NCBI GenBank assembly: GCA_032716605.1 | Contig: CM064481.1 | Coordinates: 14,949,131-15,013,130 of the forward strand | Origin: Paralithodes platypus | Lineage: Eukaryota; Arthropoda; Malacostraca; Decapoda; Lithodidae | Reading direction: 5' to 3' | DNA length: 64,000 nt | Shown here: in pieces, positions 22,733 to 34,623 of the stretch | Layout: every line of letters starts with the position of its first letter | Position numbering within the stretch: the first letter of the stretch is position 1 | Translations under genes and position numbers: made by a program | Notes under the pieces: model-generated | Told to the model about the DNA's origin: nothing | Databases searched by the model: none | The model's input: the letters and a program-made list of their open reading frames with translations, nothing else

Positions 22733-23624
22733 TAGTATCATATTAAAGATTTCAGCATATCTTTACCTGTCCAGAAGATTTAAGCATATCTTCTGAATCC
22801 TCATAAAGATGAAGCATATCTTTATTAAAGATGAAGTCTTTCAAGTATCCCTTTACACTTGTAACACTAGTAAGATTCCGGCATCTTTTTATCCCATAAA
22901 AAGTCTAAGCCTATCTTAATCTCTAATCTGGCATCACCCAGAAGCCCTCATAGATCGCCGTCTTGAAGGCCGTGATACCCTATTGTATCAATCAATTGTT
23001 TGGCAAATTATCGCGAATTGCAAATCAGTTAATATAACCACCCAAAGGTACAACCGCCGGGTTTTATTGCAATGTCAAACCAATTGTACCTGCCCCAGAC
23101 CTCTTTGTAAAAAGGTCGCCGGGAGGGAAAGACTAAACAAACAAACGTCATTGTTTCAATGGCTTATTAAAGATTTCAGCATCTTTTATCTGTCCAAAAG
23201 AATTAAGCATAACATCTTAATCCTCATAAAGATGAAGCATATCTTTAGTAAAGATGAAGTCTTTCAAGTAACCCTTTACACTTGAAACACTAGTAAGATT
23301 CAGGCATCTCTTTATCCCATAAAAAGTCTAAGCCTATCTTAATCTCTAATCCGGCTTCTCCCAGAAGCCCTCATAGATCGCCGTCTTGAAGGCCGCGATA
23401 CCCTATTGTATCAATCAATTGTTTGGCAAATTATCTCGAATCGCAAATCCGTTAATATAACCACCCGAAGGTACAACCGCCGGGTTTTATATACAAGGAC
23501 CCCAATGGAAATACGCCTAACGGCCTTATTGGGCTATCCTTAGTTGGAATTATGCAAGGCTGGTACACGTCATATTTATAACATACTATGTGGTACCAAC
23601 TCTGTAAATTGCTAACTGAATAAA

Positions 23625-23678
<54 letters not shown>

Positions 23679-26600
23679 CAAACCAATTATACCTGCCCCA
23701 GACCTCTTTGTAAAAAGGTCGCCGGGAGGTAAAGACCAAACAAACAGACAGCATTGTTTCAATGGCTTTGAAAAGCAGAGAAAACCAAGGCCAACAGGTG
23801 TCAGCCTGATCACCTAGAAAACTGAGTGGAGCCCCCCTCGACGGGAATAACTCAGGAAGCCTGATCCCAGGCTCGACCATAGAAAACGCAGTTTCTGATG
23901 AGCCCTCAAGCGACCAAACTCGTCGGGGTAACTCACCTATTTTGGCCATCCTGACTAAAACTCGGTAAACAAAAACGGTGTTCTCGGAGCAACGAGAAAA
24001 ACGCCGGAGAGGTAACCCACACTAAACTATACATTACAGGAGGGCGTAATGCATAAAGCAATGAATAACACAGGAAGCCTGATCCCAGGCTCGACCACAG
24101 AAAACGCAGTTTCTTATGAGCCCTCAAGCGACCAAATTCGTCGGGGTAACTTACCTATTTTGAGCCATCCTGACTAAAACTCAGTAAACAAAAACGGCGT
24201 TCTCGGAGCAACGAGAAAAAACGCCGGAAAGGTAACCTACACCAAAATTACTCCAGGTTCTGCATAGACCCGCCGGGACCCAGCTCTGGAAAAAAAGAAA
24301 ATTTCCAGGAATTAAGGCTCATAAGGTTAACCCAAACATGTTCGCACACAAGTGTTAAATAACCTGCCGGGTAACGAGACGTAATACTCAACGACGACAG
24401 CTCGATACGCGGTGGGGTTTCCCAAGTAAAAGATTTCAGAATATCTTAATTTGTCCAAAAGATTTATGAATACCCTCTGACATAATATATAAAGACCAGC
24501 ATGGCGTTTATAACTGATGAAGTCTTTCCGGTGGTGTTTGTTTCAAGATTCAATTTTGGAAAAAAAAAAACTAAAAAAGACGCCGGCCCCCGAATTATCT
24601 CGTAGATCAAAAACTGGGAAGCCTGACAAATATACGAGATCTAACTTCTCCCGAAGTATCTTTTTAGATCGCCGTATGTTGAAGGCGGCGATACAAAACG
24701 TATCCCTCAATTGTCTGGTTAACTAACTGAATCGTAAATTCGTTATTCCCATCCCTCCAAGGAGCACCCGCCGGGTGTGAATATTTTTTTTTTTTTAAAC
24801 GTTAACCCCAATTGTGCCCTAAAGCGCCGTATGTTGAAGGAGGCGACACACAATGCATCCCTCAATTGTCTGGTCAACCAAACTGAATTTTGCAAATTCG
24901 GGCATCCCACCCTTCCATGTTGCACCCGCCGGGTGATTTAAAGTTTAAAAGTCAACCCCAAATGGTCCTAACCCCACTTCTTTGTAAAAGATCGCCGGGG
25001 AGGAAATACAAAGATCGCGAATTGCAAATCAGTCAATATAACCACCCAAAGGTACAACCGCCGGGTTTTATATGCAATGTAAAACCAATTGTACCTGCCC
25101 CAGACCTCTTTGTAAAAAGGTCGCCGGGAGGGAAAGACTAAACAAACAAACGGCATTGTTTCAATGGCTTATTAAAGATTTCAGCATATCTTTCACCTGT
25201 CCAAAAGAATTAAGAATAACTTCTTAATCCTCATAAAGATGAAGCATATCTTTATTAAAGATGGAGTCTTTCAAGTATCCCTTTACACTGGAGACACTAG
25301 TAAGATTCAGGCATCTTTTTATCCCATAAAAAGTCTAAGCCTATCTTAATCTCTTATCCGGCTTCTCCCAGAAGCCCTCATAGATCGCCGTCTTGAAGGC
25401 CGTGATACCCTATTGTATCAATCAATTGTTTGGCAAATTATCTCGAATCGCAAATCCGTTAATATAACCACCCGAAGGTACAACCGCCGGGTTTTATATG
25501 CAATGTCAAACCAATTATACCTGCCCCAGACCTCTTTGTAAAAAGGTCGCCGGGAGGCAAAGACCAAACAAACAGACAGCATTGTTTCAATGGCTTTGAA
25601 AAGCAGAGAAAACCAAGTCCAACAGGTGTCAGCCTGATCACCTAGAAAACTGTGTGGAGCCCCCCTCGACGGGAATAAACCAGGAAGCCTGATCCTAGGC
25701 TCGACCCTAGAAAACGCAGTTTCTGATGAGCCCTCAAGCGACCAAACTCGTCGGGGTAACTTACCTATTTTAGCCATCCTGTCTAAAACTTGGTAAACAA
25801 AAACGGTGTCCTCGGAGCAACGAGAAAAACGCCGGAAAGGTAACCCACACTAAACTATACATTACAGGAGGGCGTAATGCATAAAGCAATGAATAACACA
25901 GGAAGCATGATCCCAGGCTCGACCACAGAAAACGCAGTTTCTTATGAGCCCTCAAGCGACCAAACTCGTCGGGGTAACTTACCTATTTTGAGCCATCCTG
26001 ACTAAAACTCGGTAAACAAAAACGGTGTACTCGGAGCAATGAGAAAAAACGCCGGAAAGGTAACCCACACCAAACGAGACATTTTAACACATTTTATACA
26101 AAGGGTGTGCGCAAAAATAGGGATACCTGAACAGGAGGGCGTAATGCATAAAGCAAAAACCGGGGCAAAGGTAGCCATGACAGAGACTGGTGGGATACTT
26201 ACTCCAGGTTCTGCATAGACCCGCCGGGACCCAGCTCTGGAAAAAAAGAAAATTTCCAGGAATTAATGCTCATAAGGTTAACCCAAACATGTTCGCACAC
26301 AAGTGTTAAATAACCCACCGGGTAACGAGACGTAATGCTCAACGACTACAGCTCGCTACGCGGTGGGGTTTCCAAAGTAAAAGATTTCAGAATATCTTAA
26401 TTTGTCCAAAAGATTTATGAATACCCTCTGACATAATATATAAAGACCAGCATGGCGTTTATAACTGATTAAGTCTTTCCGGTGGTGTTTGTTTCAAGAT
26501 TCAATTTTGGAAAAAAAAAAACTAAAAAAGACGCCGGCCCCCGAATTATCTCGTAGATCAAAAACTGGGAAGCCTGACAAATATACGAGATCTAACTTCT

Positions 26601-27115
26601 CCCGAAGTATCTTTTTAGATCGCTGTATGTTGAAGGCGGCGATACAAAACGTATCCCTCAATTGTCTGGTTAACTAACTGAATTGTAAATTCGTTATTCC
26701 CACCCTTCCAGGGAGCACCCGCCGGGTGTGAATATTAGTTTTAAAAAAACGTTAACCCCAATTGCGCCGTAAGCTGAAGGCGGCGATACAAAACGTATCC
26801 CTCAATTGTCTGGTTAACTAACTGAATTGTAAATTTGTGATTCCCACCCTTCCAGGGAGCACCCGCCGGGTGTGAATATTAGTTTAAAAAATGTTAACCC
26901 CAATTGTGCCTTAAATTGCCGTATGTTGAAGGAGGCGATACACAATGCATCCCTCAATTGTCTGGTCAACTAAACTGAATTTTGTAAATTCGGTCATCCC
27001 ACCCTACCAGGTTGCACCCGCCGGGTGATTTAAAGTTTAAAAGTTAACCCCAATTGTTCCTAACCCCACATCTTTGTAAAAGATCGCCGGGGAGGAAATA
27101 CAACAACAGCATAGT
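22733..27115 (-). repeat. DIRS-2 leader: ~430-bp and ~2-kb tandem duplications
   Basis: A unit beginning ATTAAAGATTTCAGCAT and ending TTGTTTCAATGGC recurs at 22733-23162, 23163-23767 (enlarged by an ATT microsatellite at about 23626-23673) and 25166-25590. The block 23768-25165 is repeated at 25591-27115 with a few indels. Minus frames such as 23949-23452 and 25777-25418 are near-identical short reading frames (MAKIGELPRRVWSLEGSSE...) created by the duplication. They are probably not proteins, but their conservation could be tested. Confidence 0.75.
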
Positions 27116-27365
27116 TTTATATTGGCTTTGCAAAACCGAAAAAACTACAAACAACACGTGTCCGTATGAACACTGTTAGAAGGGTACAGCCAACCCGCCG
27201 GGAATCAGAAGGAGCCTGAAACAGGCACCCCAGAGACGCAGTCCTGGGGAGCCACAGACACCCACTCGCCGGGGAAACAAGCCTGTTTTTAAACCACGCG
27301 TGGCCAAAACTCGGTAACCAGCCGGGTTTTTTCATGGTGTAACCGAGAAAAACCCGCCGGAAATA
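24760..27365. repeat. CCCGCCGGG dyads in DIRS-2 leader
   Basis: ACCCGCCGGGT-type dyads occur near 24768, 24926, 26718, 26864 and 27018, with shorter CCGCCGG or CGCCGG forms throughout 22690-27360. They occupy the same place in the element as the palindrome arrays of the other two DIRS-like elements. Confidence 0.6.
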
Positions 27366-28069
27366 ACCCACCCCGTCCAGATACCATCTGAACGCAACAC
27401 AGGACCTAGGCGTAGCCAAAACACAACTAACGCCGGGCCCAACATAGTCCGTGGAATTAGCCAATACACAACTAAACCAGGACACACATCACACAGTAGT
27501 ACATATTTAGAAAAGAAATCAATAACACTTGTATATGTGGTAAAGCTACGAGAGGCTGGCTAGGCCTAGGCAGACGGATAATATTAACATGTCGGAATAT
27601 AAACAAAAAGCACTGAATTATATCACAACAGGAACCACTGCCAACACACCACTGTAGCAAATACTTCCGGCAAAGTGAAGAACTGACTCGGGACCCAGAA
27701 AAAACTTCACTAAGTGAAGAAAAATACGCTGGGAACGTCAGAAAAAATACGCTACCTCATCAGAAAGATAAAAGGAAGCAATAACGCGTAATGAAAGCCG
27801 CCTGAATCACAAAGCTAGCTCACTGTGACAAAGTTCACCTGTCCACAACCAGACCACGAGGGTACATCCGAAATAGATGCCCCAAACACACGACCCAAAA
27901 TACACTGCACTGCGGGCAACCAGCCCAGGACACTCCTGCTACGCATATCCTAACCTTACTCGATACATCCCGGAGTAAACAAATGAGGAAAAACTCACTA
28001 GGGATGCAGCAAATGCGGAACCAGCGGAGCGTGGAGAGACACGTCCGGGCCGGCTGACCGCAGAGCAGA

Positions 28070-28380
28070 GAAGGAAGAATGACGCCTGAATCAGCGTCTG
28101 GTCAAAGATCCACACAAGTACATCCACGATATGATGGAAAGCTTATTGGATAGTTATTCTTATTTTCTTTTTGTTTTTTATTTTTTACGAAGTTTTTTCG
28201 TAGTGAGAACCCAATTCATAATGACTGAAGCCATGAGTGAGGTCGCGTGCGCTCATGATGATGGCTCCTCAGATTTTAAATGCTCTGCGCGGTAGATTCA
28301 AACTACGGCGGATTAGTGTTTGAAGATGATGCCTTATGTAATAGGCATGTTCGTCAATGATGGAGGGGCCACTAATAAAT
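28070..28380 (-). repeat. DIRS-2 5' inverted terminal repeat
   Basis: Inverted copy of 19816-20115, ending GGGGCCACTAATAAAT at 28380, followed by (CA)n. Confidence 0.87.
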
Positions 28381-29030
28381 ACACACTCACACACATACAG
28401 CTGCCACGTGGAATTGTGATATAATTATGGTCTCTTCAGGCCTAGCGTGGTTGCTAAATTTCAGTATATCTTAAATAGTTCCTACGCATGTTTTTCTCTT
28501 CCAGAAGCCAATAGGTATAAGTCATAACATGATTGGTTGTTAAAATATCAGTGGATATATCTTTTTCATGAGCTACCCTGGCAACCTGTAACGCGCTGCG
28601 TTAGTTGCGAAAGATAATAATTGGTAGAAAGTGCGGTCCCTGTGACTCTCCTGCCAAACCACTATTCCTACAGAGAGAGAGAGAGAGAGACATAACATAT
28701 ACTGATATGCGCGTGCATGCAGTGAAACATTAGTGTTTATCGAAACACAAGTGTGTGTGTGTGTGTCTTTGAAAGATCATATTCGCATTGTTGATTAAAA
28801 AGTTTCCCAGAGGTTAGGTTTGCTAAATCGTCTGTTACCCCCTTATCCCCGTACAGCCTCTTTCTCCGTACAGGGACACTGTTGTAAGCGTATCAGGTAT
28901 TGTTCGCATATGAAAAATGCCTCTGAAAGGGTGCAGTCAAAGGCATGTAATCTCTACTCTTCTCCACCATATTATCTACAATCTCTCCACATTGTGAAAA
29001 TTGCATGTACAGTACAGTATATTACTGTTA
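28381..29030. other. Body of the giant element; GA and GT microsatellites
   Basis: (GA)n at 28672-28690 and (GT)n at about 28752-28766. No gene recognised. Confidence 0.45.
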
Positions 29031-29293
29031 TGCCGTTATTATAATCAGTGTTCTTCACAGCTGTCCCAGCGTATACCTCTCACTCTGCAGAGACAGAGGG
29101 CCACCCGCTTCGTAACTCATTCCCACCACTTTTCTGCCCACCATTCAAAGCCAACAGTTAACTTAAATTTCTCCATAATTTTTCAGCTCAACAAGTAAAG
29201 TATGGAAGTCACTCCGTAAATGTGTCTGTCCCTCACCCTATGACTTTGTTTCAAGCTTTGCGTGTCCTGCAGTTACATTCCAGTGCACCTTGA
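29031..29293 (+). mobile_element. LINE 3'-end coding fragment (Jockey-like)
   Basis: Plus-strand residues YNQCSSQLSQRIPLTLQRQR and FVTHSHHFSAHHSKP match, by eye, the C-terminal tail of LINE-C (YNNQCSLELSQCIPPPLRRA ... ATQSHPYSVQLSNP). After a frameshift a CFKLCVS-like end follows. It is a short dead fragment within the giant element. Confidence 0.6.
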
Positions 29294-30623
29294 AAATGGT
29301 TTTGTACTAAGCATTCTGTTCTGACTGGGGTAAGGGGGACAATAGGACGTCAAATTAATTATAAGTAGTTTTGCCTCTTGTCTCTTTCATACGAAAAGAA
29401 ATAATTTATTAGGTAAAGGGAAGTGGAGAACATCAAACCTTTGATTGTCATATCGAGGAATTGGGTTAATAATTGTTTGTAATGGGAATTTGCATTAAGC
29501 TGAAGTGGCTCTGCGGGTCATTTTTTTCATATGTTTACAGTAGATGAATATATAGAGTAAACATTACCGAATACTTATTATTTTGATTAATAAATACTCT
29601 ATCCACAGATATTAGAGTGAAGCTTTTGTGTATAAGTCTCTTCGATGTATTCGTCCATTTAGTTTGTCTCTCCCTTTCCTTCTCGCTCTCTCTCTGAACG
29701 GTTTAATTATATTTGCGTTGCTATCCAAATAACAAACACCTTTATCATACATATCAACATTGGGAAATGCAAACCACTAAAACTTCTCTGGGGCTACTTT
29801 GAAAGTATATAGCGTTTTCCAATGACATTTTAGTAGGACCTATTTTTCTTGTAAGTTATAACGACTTTGAAGTTTGTAGCACTTATTTCCGAGGAAATCA
29901 TTTATTTGTTTCTATTTAAGTAGGTTACCAGTGCTAACGTCTGATATTTGTGTACTGTATTTTAGTCATATATATATTTTTTTCTTCTGCAAACCCCCTT
30001 CTCAAACACAAAATACACATCTGGAGAATATCATAATTATATCAATATATATTGCACTGCTTTTATTTCTGAATGACCTATTTTCTCTAACAGTATAGGA
30101 TTCTTTGGTGTAAGCGACTAGTTATGAAAGCTGTTATTTTGGTATGGGAATTTCACTAATGACGACTAGATGAATATGGATATGCAATACATTATTTTAT
30201 TTTAAGTAACAACACAATGCTACACATAATGCTGTATTTGAAGAAAAAGGCATGAGACAGAGAGGTATGAGGAGCCCCAAAACAAATGCCGCAAATCGAC
30301 AATACGGGCCAGCCCGGGACCTCAACCAAAATTAAGAGACCAACATTAACCCAAAGAAGAGCAAATGAATTATGAACATCAGCTAAGGAAAAGACTAATA
30401 TATAATGTGGATAGATATAGATAGATAGTGTGAGTGAATGAGTGAGAAAGAGCTGTCTTACTAAATAGATAGTGAATCTAGCAATCCCTACAAATTGGTT
30501 TGCAAACAATAATTACACATAAACAAATATTTCTTAAAGGCAGATTTCACTAGCAAAAACTATTTACATCTTAATTAATATCAAGAGATATAACGGTAAC
30601 CATCCCCCTTCCCCACCCTACAT
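29294..30623. other. AT-rich body of the giant element
   Basis: No gene recognised. A minus frame at 30192-30509 is hydrophobic and matches nothing I know. Confidence 0.4.
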
Positions 30624-30845
30624 ACTTCCAACTTTCCCTACACAATAACCCCCCCCCCCCACCCCCCCCCCCCTTCTCCGTGTAGCCCACCCCTCTCCTT
30701 CCCAGCAAATCTAACGACGCCATCTATGGGACATAATATGCAACAGATTCAGGGTGTGGGGGGGGAGTGAGCAATCTTAGTAATACCAGAGCGAAAGACC
30801 CAGCGAAATTACCATTTGGTGGCCCAGTCGGAAAGGTGACCGACT
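30624..30845 (-). repeat. Right terminal inverted repeat of the giant element
   Basis: The minus strand from 30845 reads AGTCGGTCACCTTTCCGACT, then TTGCTCACTCCCCCC, CTGTTGCATATTATGTCCC, a long G-rich run and TTATTGTGTAGGGAAAG, matching the left TIR in order. Confidence 0.85.
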
Positions 30846-30849
30846 GTAC

Positions 30850-31065
30850 CTGTGTATCATTCTGTGTTGGAAGAAGGTGTTGGCTATCCACAGCCTCCTC
30901 CCCACACATATATCCACAAGTGCACTACCATTTCCATTTACCTCTGACGGTACCCCCCCACCCTCCCACCACTCCATCAACTTTCCTATCATCCACCTTA
31001 CCATTCATATCCCCAACCAGAAATATTCTTTCGTTCTTGTCAAACTTATCCAAGCACGCCTCCAC
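30850..31065 (-). mobile_element. LINE-A, N-terminal half of APE endonuclease
   Basis: Minus-strand residues ACLDKFDKNERIFLVGDMNG contain the GDxN catalytic box. A frameshift within a G-run follows, then NGSALVDICVGRRLWIANTF and FQHRMIHRY, the typical stretch before the YTW motif. TW is supplied across the giant element at 3851. Upstream of 31065 the similarity stops, so the copy is 5' truncated or rearranged there. Confidence 0.82.
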
Positions 31066-32077
31066 ATACGAAAGATAAAGTTACTTAAAGAAGCTCTGAA
31101 GGCATTGAAAGGAATGGGGTGGAAGCTCTGGTACCGTGGTTTCACAAGGCCACGAGGATCCTACTCGGGGGTAAACAACTTCTGGTACAGGTTGTCTCGC
31201 CTCCGGACTCGGTTTCTCTCCTTTCGGTCCGCTCGGATGACACGTTCTCGGGACTTAGGCAAGGGACAACTTCCTCTGGAACTGGAACCCACAATCGACT
31301 TGCCTGGTATTGGGGGCAAGTTTAGTGTTTCGACTTGGATATTGTCTACCCCTCGCTGTTCCTTAAAAGGCGAACGAGATGTAGGCGGTATCTGTCGTCT
31401 GGGATGTTCCTGATCAGGTTGGAATTGTTCCTCAGAGATTCCTGAAGGATCTACACGAGCAACAACTCGAACTCTATCTTTCCCTGAATCTTCCCTTACA
31501 CGCCCTCGCGAACGAAATAGTCGTGCTTGCTCAGATTGCAAGTACTCTCTAGAGTTTTGAAGTCTCTTAGGATTGTATTTCACGGTAATCTGGCCTGTTT
31601 CCAACAATAATCTAGATTGTGTGAGATGACAAGTCTCAGAATCTTCTTGAAGTTTCCTAGGATTGTATTCCACAGCAACCTGGCCTGTTTCCAACAATAA
31701 TCCAGATTGTGCGATATGACAAGCCTCAGAATCTTCTATCCTTTCTACCTTAGGATAACCTTCATAGGACTCAATGTTTGTTCTAAGCCAGCAGGCTGAA
31801 TGCTTGCCTTCTGTCTGGCCAGCTTAGATAGTGTCTCCTTTGCCTGCTTGGTCACCTTGGACGTGACTCGGGGCAACAATGGCACGTGGTTGGAGGTGTG
31901 GCCTTCTGCAGGAGTAGGAGAGGCAGCAGGGGCAGTAACTACATTTTTAGGCAGCCCTTGTAGTCACGGTGATGTAGAACCACGTTGTGTGTCTCTGGCT
32001 GGGTGTAATAGAAAAGATATTAGTGGTAGCATCTTTCATGTTTTGATTATTTTGGAGGGGCTTATTACGGGATTCAT
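31066..32077 (-). other. Coding-like minus-strand stretch of unknown origin
   Basis: Frames on the minus strand look protein-like but are broken. 31999-31770 reads VTSKVTKQAKETLSKLARQ, and 31790-31161 carries a tandem 30-residue repeat (QSGLLLETGQVAVEYNPRKL / QSRLLLETGQITVKYNPKRL) followed by Arg/Ser-rich sequence. I do not recognise a family. A LINE ORF1 tail or a host exon are both possible. LINE-C's poly(A) end abuts it at about 32078. Confidence 0.4.
31558..31737 (-). repeat. Two 90-bp tandem units coding a 30-residue repeat
   Basis: 31558-31647 and 31648-31737 are about 85-90% alike by eye, and the difference pattern keeps the minus frame open in both. Confidence 0.8.
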
Positions 32078-33740
32078 TTTTTTTTCTTGTGAGTGAGGGA
32101 GGCAAAAGGCAGAACTGCCTATATAGCGAGTGCCTCCCCCATAGTTGAAAGAGTGACAGGGCCAAAATCAAGGGATGTTCGAGCCAAAATGCATGAACAC
32201 ACAGAGTTTGAAGCAATTTAAGTCATAGGAAGAGGGAAAGACTGATTCTGGGAGAGAGTTCCAGAGCTCAGCAGTTGAATAGAAGAAAGTTTGAGAGTAA
32301 CGTTTCACTCTTGGGTTGGAGAGTTGCACAGAGTAGGGGTGGGATTGTGTTGCAAGACGGGTACCAAGTGCCCTACGTAAAGGAGGTGGTATACACTGGG
32401 AAAGCTCTAAGGAACACTGATTATTATAGTAGCGATAGAATAGCGAGAGAGATACAACATTGCGGCGGAGAGAGAGAGATTGCAGAAAGTTGGTGAGTGG
32501 ATGGGAGTTAATGATACGAAAGGCCTTCCTTTCAACTTTGTCTAGGAGAGCGGTGTGAGAGGAACCTCCCAACACGTGAACAATACTCAATACAAGGACG
32601 CACTATGCCCCTGTACAGAGCAAGAAGCTGTTCAGGGGTAAAGAACCCCCTAAGGCGGTTGAGCACACCCAGCTTCTGGGAGGCTGCCTTAGCAAGACTG
32701 GTAATTAATATGGTCCTTCCAAATGAGAGCAGAAGAAAAAGAGACACCAAGAATATTGAGAGAAGATGAAGGATTGATTTTTGTATTGTTGAAGAATAAG
32801 GGATAGTCTGCTGGGAGTTCCGGACGGGTAGATAGATGGAGAAATTGGGTTTTGGAAGCATTAAAGGTAACAAGGTTTTCTCTGCCCCAATTGGAGATAG
32901 TAGTTAGATCAGAATTTAAGTGTTCTATGGCTTCATTACATTTGTCGTTGAGGGATTGCTGGCTGCATGGGGCGTTCTGAAAAACTAATGGAGTAGTGTA
33001 AGATATTGAGTCGTCTGCATATGAATGAATGGGAATTGAGGTACAGTTGAGAAGATCATTTATAAAAATTAGAAAGAGAATAGGAGATAGGACAGAGCCC
33101 TGAGGAACACCAGAGTTTATAGGGTGAGGAAGTGAGCGATGGCCGCTCAGTTATAGTTTCCCGGTTTTTTGCCAGAGGGGCCTGACGGGGTTTGTAAGGG
33201 CGTGGCAATGGAGAAGGTACAAGGGTCTTAATAAGGGAAACGGCTGGGGTCTTATAGCCAGAAATAGAATAGTTACCACTCAATGAGTTTTCTGTAGAAT
33301 CTGCACGCCCTCTGGTGGTCGGGGATAGAGGTTCCGCCATGTTGGATGCATGTGCATCCTGTGGTTTGTCACTGTTCATATGTCTTAGAGCTTGTTCCAG
33401 GGTTGTTTGTTGATATTGCACACTGGGGATATAAGAGGTTGTTGTAGGGTGAGAGCTGGTGGTTTCAGGGTGTTGCAGGAGATTTAGAATCGACGACGAT
33501 GGACTAGTCACACATGTTCGTTTCTGTCTGGTATTATTGTAGTCTGCCATGTGACCGTTTTCTTCAATGGGTTGGTTGGCCGTGTCTTCTATGGCGGCCG
33601 AATAGAGGGGGGTCTTGAATATGTCCCTGACTTGTCCGATGTGATCATGTGAGGCCATGTGGATAGATGCTATTCTTGCCATACTCACAGGGCTAGGCGA
33701 TGTGGGGTCATCTTTGTCAGCCCGCATTTCAATAATCTAA
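32078..33740 (-). mobile_element. LINE-C: internally deleted Jockey-like LINE with poly(A)
   Basis: On the minus strand 33727-33150 is an ORF1-like frame (223 codons, Ser/Thr/Pro rich, no zinc knuckle seen). At about 33150 it runs directly into RT at SGVPQGSVLSPILFLIFINDL, followed by HSYADDS (catalytic box), a thumb region, KLGVLNRLRGFFTPEQLLALY and a C-terminal end near 32170 (TAELWNSLPESVFPSSYDLN). The endonuclease and the front of RT are absent, so an internal deletion joined ORF1 to mid-RT. The 3' UTR ends with an A-run at about 32078-32087. RT is read in several frames. Confidence 0.8.
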
Positions 33741-33999
33741 CCAACACAGAATACATTAAAGTGACACAAATAATAATATAGAATTAAAAGCAAACGTAAA
33801 CTAATATCAAGAATTAAGCTAATAATGTGTGAACAAAATGGAGGAACAGAGCTGTTACTTTCGCAAAACAAAATTTTTTTGGATAATTTTATGCAGGTCT
33901 GGCAACCGGAAAGATGAATAAGGAACTAACTTCATGCAGATGTGATAACGTGAAATATGAATTCGGAGCTAATTTGATGCAGATGTGGCAACGTGAAAG
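33741..33999. other. AT-rich spacer
   Basis: Contains two partly similar copies of GATGTGGCAACGTGAAAGATGAATAAGG-like sequence near 33900 and 33980, shown here only by position; nothing else recognised. Confidence 0.35.
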
Positions 34000-34623
34000 A
34001 TGAATAAGGCTGATGAGGAAAATGGAAAGTTGGGTGAGGAGGATAAGAAGTTTTTCTGGAGAGTGAGGGACGGGAAATTGAAGAAGTGGTTTATACGAAT
34101 AGAAGGGAGAAGGAGATCTGGGAGGGAAGAGAATGTGATAGAAGTTGTGACAGAGGTGGAGAGCAGGGTGGAAGCGTCTCAGGGAGAGACAGGAGAAGAA
34201 GAAGCTGCAGACCCAATACCGGTAGTGTGAGGGGGGGAGTAGGGCACAGACAGGAGGAGCGGGATGATGTAGCTGCTGAAGGAATGGTAGAAAGATTAAG
34301 GATTATGTTTAGCAATGTTGATGTGTTTACCCAGGACAAGAACAGAGAACTGATATGTAGGTTGCAGGATGAAGAGGAAAACCTGATGTCATAGCCTTAC
34401 AGGAAGTAAGACCAAAAAATGCTAGAATTGAAAGGGAACTGGTGGAGTATAGTTTGGAGGGGTTTGAGTTGTATGAGAGGAATGCTATTAGAGCAGAGGT
34501 TGGAAAAGGACTGTTTATTTATGTAAGAAAAGAGCTCAAGGTAAATGAGGTGGATATGAGACAGCAGTACTGTATTGTGAGTATTTGTGTATTGAAGTAA
34601 AATGTGCAAGAGGGTCAATTCTA

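Larger units (their letters stand above)
19769..28380 (-). mobile_element. DIRS-2: DIRS-like element with recombinase and tandem-duplicated leader
   Basis: An 8.6-kb element with inverted terminal repeats (about 19816-20115 and 28070-28380) and an internal complementary region at 20188-20279. Read leftward: 5' ITR, about 5 kb of non-coding tandemly duplicated leader with CCCGCCGGG dyads, a tyrosine recombinase (22279-20974), ICR, 3' ITR. No RT or RNase H was found, so it is internally deleted. It differs from DIRS-1 in sequence but has the same architecture and orientation. Confidence 0.85.
3856..30845. mobile_element. Giant 27-kb TIR-bounded element inserted in LINE-A
   Basis: The two ends are inverted copies: the left starts AGTCGGTCACCTTTCCGACT and the right end reads the same on the opposite strand. 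Similarity persists for about 190-220 bp. GTAC flanks both ends (3852-3855 and 30846-30849). LINE-A stops at the left GTAC and resumes, in the same frame and orientation, at the right GTAC (residues HRMIHRY then TWKVVW), so this is one insertion with a 4-bp target duplication. Most of its length is later nested material: DIRS-1, LINE-B, a Mutator-like element and DIRS-2. The unexplained body totals roughly 6 kb (4046-4366, 13453-16010, 18300-19088, 19605-19768, 28381-30610). No transposase was recognised, so the superfamily is unknown; 4-bp duplications occur in several DNA transposon groups. Confidence 0.8.

Noticed and set aside
23452..23949. Conserved small protein duplicated in DIRS-2
   Set aside because: The similarity to 25418-25777 is explained by DNA-level tandem duplication; one copy includes an ATT microsatellite in frame.
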